Assembly: GCA_036380435.1 (NCBI GenBank) | Contig: DASVES010000108.1 | Location: forward strand, 1 to 15,327 | Source: DASQDT01 sp036380435 | GTDB lineage: Bacteria; Acidobacteriota; Blastocatellia; Pyrinomonadales; Pyrinomonadaceae | Direction of reading: 5' to 3' | Length of the DNA stretch: 15,327 bases | Shown: one piece after another, positions 11,934 to 15,327 of the stretch | Layout of the letters: the number at the start of each line of letters is the position of its first letter | Numbering within the stretch: position 1 is the first letter of the stretch | Program-made: the position numbers and the translations under genes | The notes under the pieces: model-generated | What the model saw: the letters and a program-made list of their open reading frames with translations, nothing else | The model's database searches: none | What the model was told of the DNA's origin: nothing

Positions 11934-14900
11934 ATGATTAGCAAGATTAAGACGTTGTCTTCTGCGTTCGCCTTTATGCTTCTCCTGACCGTGGCAGCAT
12001 TTGGTCAGGAGACGACAGGCAACATCGAAGTCACCGTGACGGACCCGTCGAGCGCGAGGGTTCCGGGCGCCAGTATCGTCATCACGGGCGGTTCGGTTAA
12101 CCGCACCGTGACGGCCGATGAACAGGGTTTCGCCCGCATCCAGCAGCTACAGCCCGGCATCTACACCGTGGCCGTCAGCGGCGGCAACTTCCGCGCGGTG
12201 AACTTCGAGAACGTCGAGGTCGTCCTCGGCAAGACCACTCCCATCAACGCGCAGATGCAAGCCGGCGGCATCATGGAGGCCGTTGAGGTCTCCGCGAGTG
12301 ACGTGGCGCCCATCGACCCGACCGACAACACCATCCAGACAAACATCACCGAGCGCACCGCGGAGTTGCTGCCCAAGGGCGTCAACTTCACGAGTTTGCT
12401 GCAGACGGCCCCGGCCGTTCGCAACGAGCCTTTGTCCGGTGGTTTCCAGATTGACGGCGCCTCCGGCTCCGAGAACACGTTCATCATCGACGGTCAGGAA
12501 GTCACCAACTTCCGTACCGGCACCTTGAACTCCAACAACAACATTCCGTTCCAGTTCGTCCAGGAAGTCCAGATCAAGTCCTCCGGGTTTGATGCGGAGT
12601 TCGGCGGCGCGACGGGCGGCGTGATCAGCGTCGCGACCCGTGGCGGCAGCAACGAGTGGCGCGGCGAGTTCGGTATGGAGTTCCGCCCGTCAGGCTTGCA
12701 GGGCACTCCGCGGCCGTTCCAGCGCCTCACCACTGTGGCCGCATCGACCGGTGTCACGGCCTTGACGACCACTGAGTACATCCCCGTGCGCAAAGACGCC
12801 GGCACCGACGTGTTCCCGACCGCATCTCTGGGCGGGCCCATCATCAAGAACCGTGCATGGTTCTTCGGCAGCTTCTCGCCGCACTTCCTGCACACTGACC
12901 GGACAATCGAGTACGTCACGAACGACCCGCGCACCCGCACGGTCACCAATCAGCAGACGTACACCTCCAGGCAGAGGAACGAATACACCTTCGCCCGTAT
13001 CGATCTTCAGCCCTTCAACACCCTCCGGATGACCGGCACCTACCTCTGGAACCCGATCGATCTGAGAGGCATTCTGCCGGCGACGACGACCGTGTTCGAC
13101 ACGACACTGCCCGGCGTGACGTTCCCCGGCAGGGGCCGCGTGCAGGGTTCTGAGTACATCAACAACACGGGCGGCCGCCAGTCTTCGAACAACACCACGG
13201 GGTCGATCATCTGGACGCCGAACGAGAAGCTCGTCCTGACCGCTCGCGGCGGCTACAGCTTCCTCAACGAGAAGCTTGGAAACTATGGTATTCCGGGCGT
13301 CATCGGTCAGACTCGGCATATCGTTCAGGCCACCACGACCGCTCCTCCGGCCGGTTTTGGCCTTGGCGTAGGACAAACCTTCCCCAGCTTTACCCAAATT
13401 CTCTTTGACGCTTCGCGGCGTCGAACTTTTGACGTCGATGCCAGCTACCTCGTGAACAACTTCGGGGGCCGCCACCAGTTCAAGGGCGGAGTCCAGTTCA
13501 ATGGCATCAGCAATCAGATTCAGAGCACGCTCGTCGATACAGTGGTCATCCGCTTCGGCACGGATCAAACGATTGAGTCCCTCACGGGCCACGACTTCGA
13601 CACGACTCCTGGAGCCATCGGCGCTGGCTGGCTTCAGCGTTTCGGCGCTCAAGGCGCGGCGGGGAGTAATAACCTGGCCTTCTACATCCAGGACTCCTGG
13701 CAGCCGACCAGCCGCTTGACCTTGAACCTGGGTCTGAGGACTGAGAGAGAAAATTCGCCCAGCTTCAACGAACTCGGCGAAGGCATCACGTTCGATTTCA
13801 TGGACAAGCTCGCCCCGAGACTGGGCTTTGCCTACGACCTGACCGGCGACGGCAAGACCAAGCTCTTCGGCAGCTACGGTCAGTTCTACGACCGCTTCAA
13901 GTATGAATTGCCGCGCGGCTCTTTCGGCGGCAACTTCTTCCGCAACGACTATTTCGAGATCTTCGCCGGACAGACGGTTAATCAGTTCAACCGCCAGTCC
14001 ATCATCGGGGGCAATGGCGACCCGATCGGCGGCACCTGCCCGATCCCGAGCAGCCAGGGCTTCAGCCGCTGCCAGCTCGACTTCCGCATCCCGTCCAACC
14101 TTCCGGGCCAGCCGGATTTTGGTCAGGTTGACCCGGACATCAAGGCTTTCCGGCAGAGCGAGTTCACGATTGGCCTGGAAAGAGACCTCGGAATGTACGG
14201 TCTTCTGTTCAGGGGCCGCTACACCCACAAGCAGGTTGACGTCGCCGTCGAAGACATCGGCATCGTCGTTCCCGGCGGCGAGGCTTACGTCATCGGCAAC
14301 CCGGGCCGCGGGTTGGCGGCGGAGATCGCCGAGGCCAACGGCGTCCTGACCCTCGACGCGGTTCGCGACTATGACGCCGTCGAGCTGAACATCGACAAGC
14401 GGTTCACCGACCGCTTCTACTTCAACTCCAGCTACACCTGGAGCCGTCTGTTCGGTAACTACGCCGGTCTCGCCAGCTCTGACGAAGCGGGCCGTACCAG
14501 CCCGAACGTGAACCGTAACTTCGACCTGCCGTTCATCGGCTTCAGCGCCCTCGGCCGACCGGACAACGGGCTTCTGGCGACCGATCGTCCGCACTCGTTC
14601 AAGTTCTCGGGTGCGTATGAGCAGCGTTGGAACTCGACCAACTCCACGGAGATTTCCGGGTTCCAGATCATCCAGAGCGGTACGCCGATCACGACCCGCT
14701 TCACCTTCCACGGTGTCGCCGGTCAAATCCTGAACGGCCGCGGCGACCTCGGTCGCACTGAGGCGTTCACTCAGACAGACTTGGGTCTCCGTCATCGCTA
14801 CCGCTTCGGTAACGATGGCCGGTTCGCCTTCGTGGCGAACGTGGACATCCTGAACCTGTTTGATGAAGAGAACGTGCTGGGGCACTTCGAGGCCATCTCC

Positions 14901-15089
14901 GCGACGGGTGTCGATACTGACAACATCGGGTTGGCGACGGGTAACCCCGGCTTCCTCCTCTACCAGACCACCAACACGAGCACGGCGTTCAATCAGGTGC
15001 TTAATGCTACGCGTGACCCGCGTTACAACCTGCCGAACTTTTTCCAAGGTGCGCGCAGTGTTCGCTTCGGGTTCAAATTGCAGTTCTAA
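11934..15089 (+). CDS. Oar-like TonB-dependent outer-membrane receptor
   Basis: This 1051-aa outer-membrane transporter starts with a signal peptide (MISKIKTLSSAFAFMLLLTV, cleavage near AFGQ/ET, residue 25). Next comes a carboxypeptidase-regulatory-like beta-sandwich (about 27-112, GNIEVTVTDPSSARVPGASI). The plug domain (about 130-240) contains FQIDGASGSENTFIIDGQEV and AEFGGATGGVISVATRGGSN. A beta-barrel fills the rest and ends in the outer-membrane signature VRFGFKLQF with a terminal Phe. GGPIIKNRAWFFGSF is typical of the large Oar-type family abundant in Acidobacteria, often linked to uptake of polymeric or complex substrates. No TonB box is obvious. C702 and C713 (GTCPIPSSQGFSRC) may form a loop disulphide. 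GAGGAG lies 8 nt before the ATG. The gene is monocistronic with its own terminator. The substrate is unknown. Confidence 0.94.
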   Translation: MISKIKTLSSAFAFMLLLTVAAFGQETTGNIEVTVTDPSSARVPGASIVITGGSVNRTVTADEQGFARIQQLQPGIYTVAVSGGNFRAVNFENVEVVLGKTTPINAQMQAGGIMEAVEVSASDVAPIDPTDNTIQTNITERTAELLPKGVNFTSLLQTAPAVRNEPLSGGFQIDGASGSENTFIIDGQEVTNFRTGTLNSNNNIPFQFVQEVQIKSSGFDAEFGGATGGVISVATRGGSNEWRGEFGMEFRPSGLQGTPRPFQRLTTVAASTGVTALTTTEYIPVRKDAGTDVFPTASLGGPIIKNRAWFFGSFSPHFLHTDRTIEYVTNDPRTRTVTNQQTYTSRQRNEYTFARIDLQPFNTLRMTGTYLWNPIDLRGILPATTTVFDTTLPGVTFPGRGRVQGSEYINNTGGRQSSNNTTGSIIWTPNEKLVLTARGGYSFLNEKLGNYGIPGVIGQTRHIVQATTTAPPAGFGLGVGQTFPSFTQILFDASRRRTFDVDASYLVNNFGGRHQFKGGVQFNGISNQIQSTLVDTVVIRFGTDQTIESLTGHDFDTTPGAIGAGWLQRFGAQGAAGSNNLAFYIQDSWQPTSRLTLNLGLRTERENSPSFNELGEGITFDFMDKLAPRLGFAYDLTGDGKTKLFGSYGQFYDRFKYELPRGSFGGNFFRNDYFEIFAGQTVNQFNRQSIIGGNGDPIGGTCPIPSSQGFSRCQLDFRIPSNLPGQPDFGQVDPDIKAFRQSEFTIGLERDLGMYGLLFRGRYTHKQVDVAVEDIGIVVPGGEAYVIGNPGRGLAAEIAEANGVLTLDAVRDYDAVELNIDKRFTDRFYFNSSYTWSRLFGNYAGLASSDEAGRTSPNVNRNFDLPFIGFSALGRPDNGLLATDRPHSFKFSGAYEQRWNSTNSTEISGFQIIQSGTPITTRFTFHGVAGQILNGRGDLGRTEAFTQTDLGLRHRYRFGNDGRFAFVANVDILNLFDEENVLGHFEAISATGVDTDNIGLATGNPGFLLYQTTNTSTAFNQVLNATRDPRYNLPNFFQGARSVRFGFKLQF

Positions 15090-15114
15090 AGAACTGGTTT
15101 AGTCGTTAGACTTG

Positions 15115-15152
15115 AATAGCCCATCCGGCCAAACCGGATGGGCTATTTTTTT
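15115..15152 (+). terminator. intrinsic terminator of the TonB receptor gene
   Basis: AATAGCCCATCCGG (15115-15128) and CCGGATGGGCTATT (15134-15147) form a perfect 14-bp stem with a 5-nt loop. Seven T's follow (15146-15152). It lies 25 nt after the receptor stop codon. Confidence 0.92.
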
Positions 15153-15327
15153 GCCTTGCGGGAGAAGCGTTCACATCTCCTCGCCCCGCCGTGGCGGCCC
15201 TGACCTATCTCATGGGCTTTGCCTGTTCTACATCATCGAGGGGGCAGGCTTCGCCGCCGGCTCTCACAAGACATCATCAACTAATATCATTAAGGCGGGC
15301 CGCGACGCGCCGGCTCAGGCATCGGGT
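15153..15327. other. non-coding end of window
   Basis: This is about 175 bp after the receptor terminator. I see no gene start with a ribosome binding site, no repeat and no RNA gene. It may be the upstream region of the next gene outside the window. Confidence 0.4.

Noticed and set aside
11573..11944. 123-aa minus-strand frame in the spoVR/receptor spacer
   Set aside because: It would overlap the receptor's ribosome binding site and signal peptide, has mixed composition and no motif, and has no ribosome binding site of its own.
12690..15047. 785-aa open frame antisense to the TonB receptor gene
   Set aside because: It is a mirror frame created by GC-rich codons of the receptor, is rich in Val/Glu/Arg/Ala with no domain, and lies wholly inside a well-supported gene.

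Overview
The window comes from a GC-rich Gram-negative bacterium, most likely an acidobacterium of the Blastocatellia/Pyrinomonadaceae type. This rests on the family mix, not on a phylogenetic marker. The main clues are an Oar-like TonB-dependent receptor with an N-terminal carboxypeptidase-regulatory-like domain, a DUF5658-type membrane protein, a secreted Xaa-Pro aminopeptidase, and intergenic spaces holding REP-like palindromes and heptanucleotide inverted repeats. There is no rRNA, tRNA or CRISPR array. The only mobile element with a recognisable coding part is an intein.

Left part (1-4345): a secreted M24B Xaa-Pro aminopeptidase, a small DUF5658-like membrane protein, an HtrA/DegP-type periplasmic protease and a small two-CxxC putative zinc-ribbon protein, all on the + strand. 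The genes are separated by unusual spacers. Two spacers carry hairpins whose arms are tandem 7-bp repeats ending in a T-run (1578-1691 and 3680-3766). A UUCG-capped leader hairpin lies at 1758-1793. A 212-bp nested REP/BIME-like palindrome lies at 4085-4296.

Middle (4346-8815): a family I inorganic pyrophosphatase (-) is divergent from a polytopic membrane protein with paired histidine motifs (+). Next comes a probable light/cobalamin-responsive module. A three-gene minus-strand operon (SRPBCC protein, a 32-aa single-TM peptide, a 93-aa membrane protein) is divergent from a plus-strand pair: a CarH-like regulator with an excisionase/BldC-type HTH, and TspO. The regulator keeps the adenosylcobalamin photoreceptor signature W-H-x8-E-H plus the lower-ligand His. 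Both divergent genes have candidate promoters that give very short leaders and no clear ribosome binding site.

Right part (8855-15327): a minus-strand SpoVR gene is interrupted in frame by a 405-aa class-1 intein with a LAGLIDADG endonuclease. A segment resembling a complete LacI-type DNA-binding headpiece sits between the N-terminal splicing part and the endonuclease. This is the most unusual object in the window. Divergent from spoVR, after a spacer of about 440 bp, is a 1051-aa TonB-dependent receptor that ends in a textbook intrinsic terminator.
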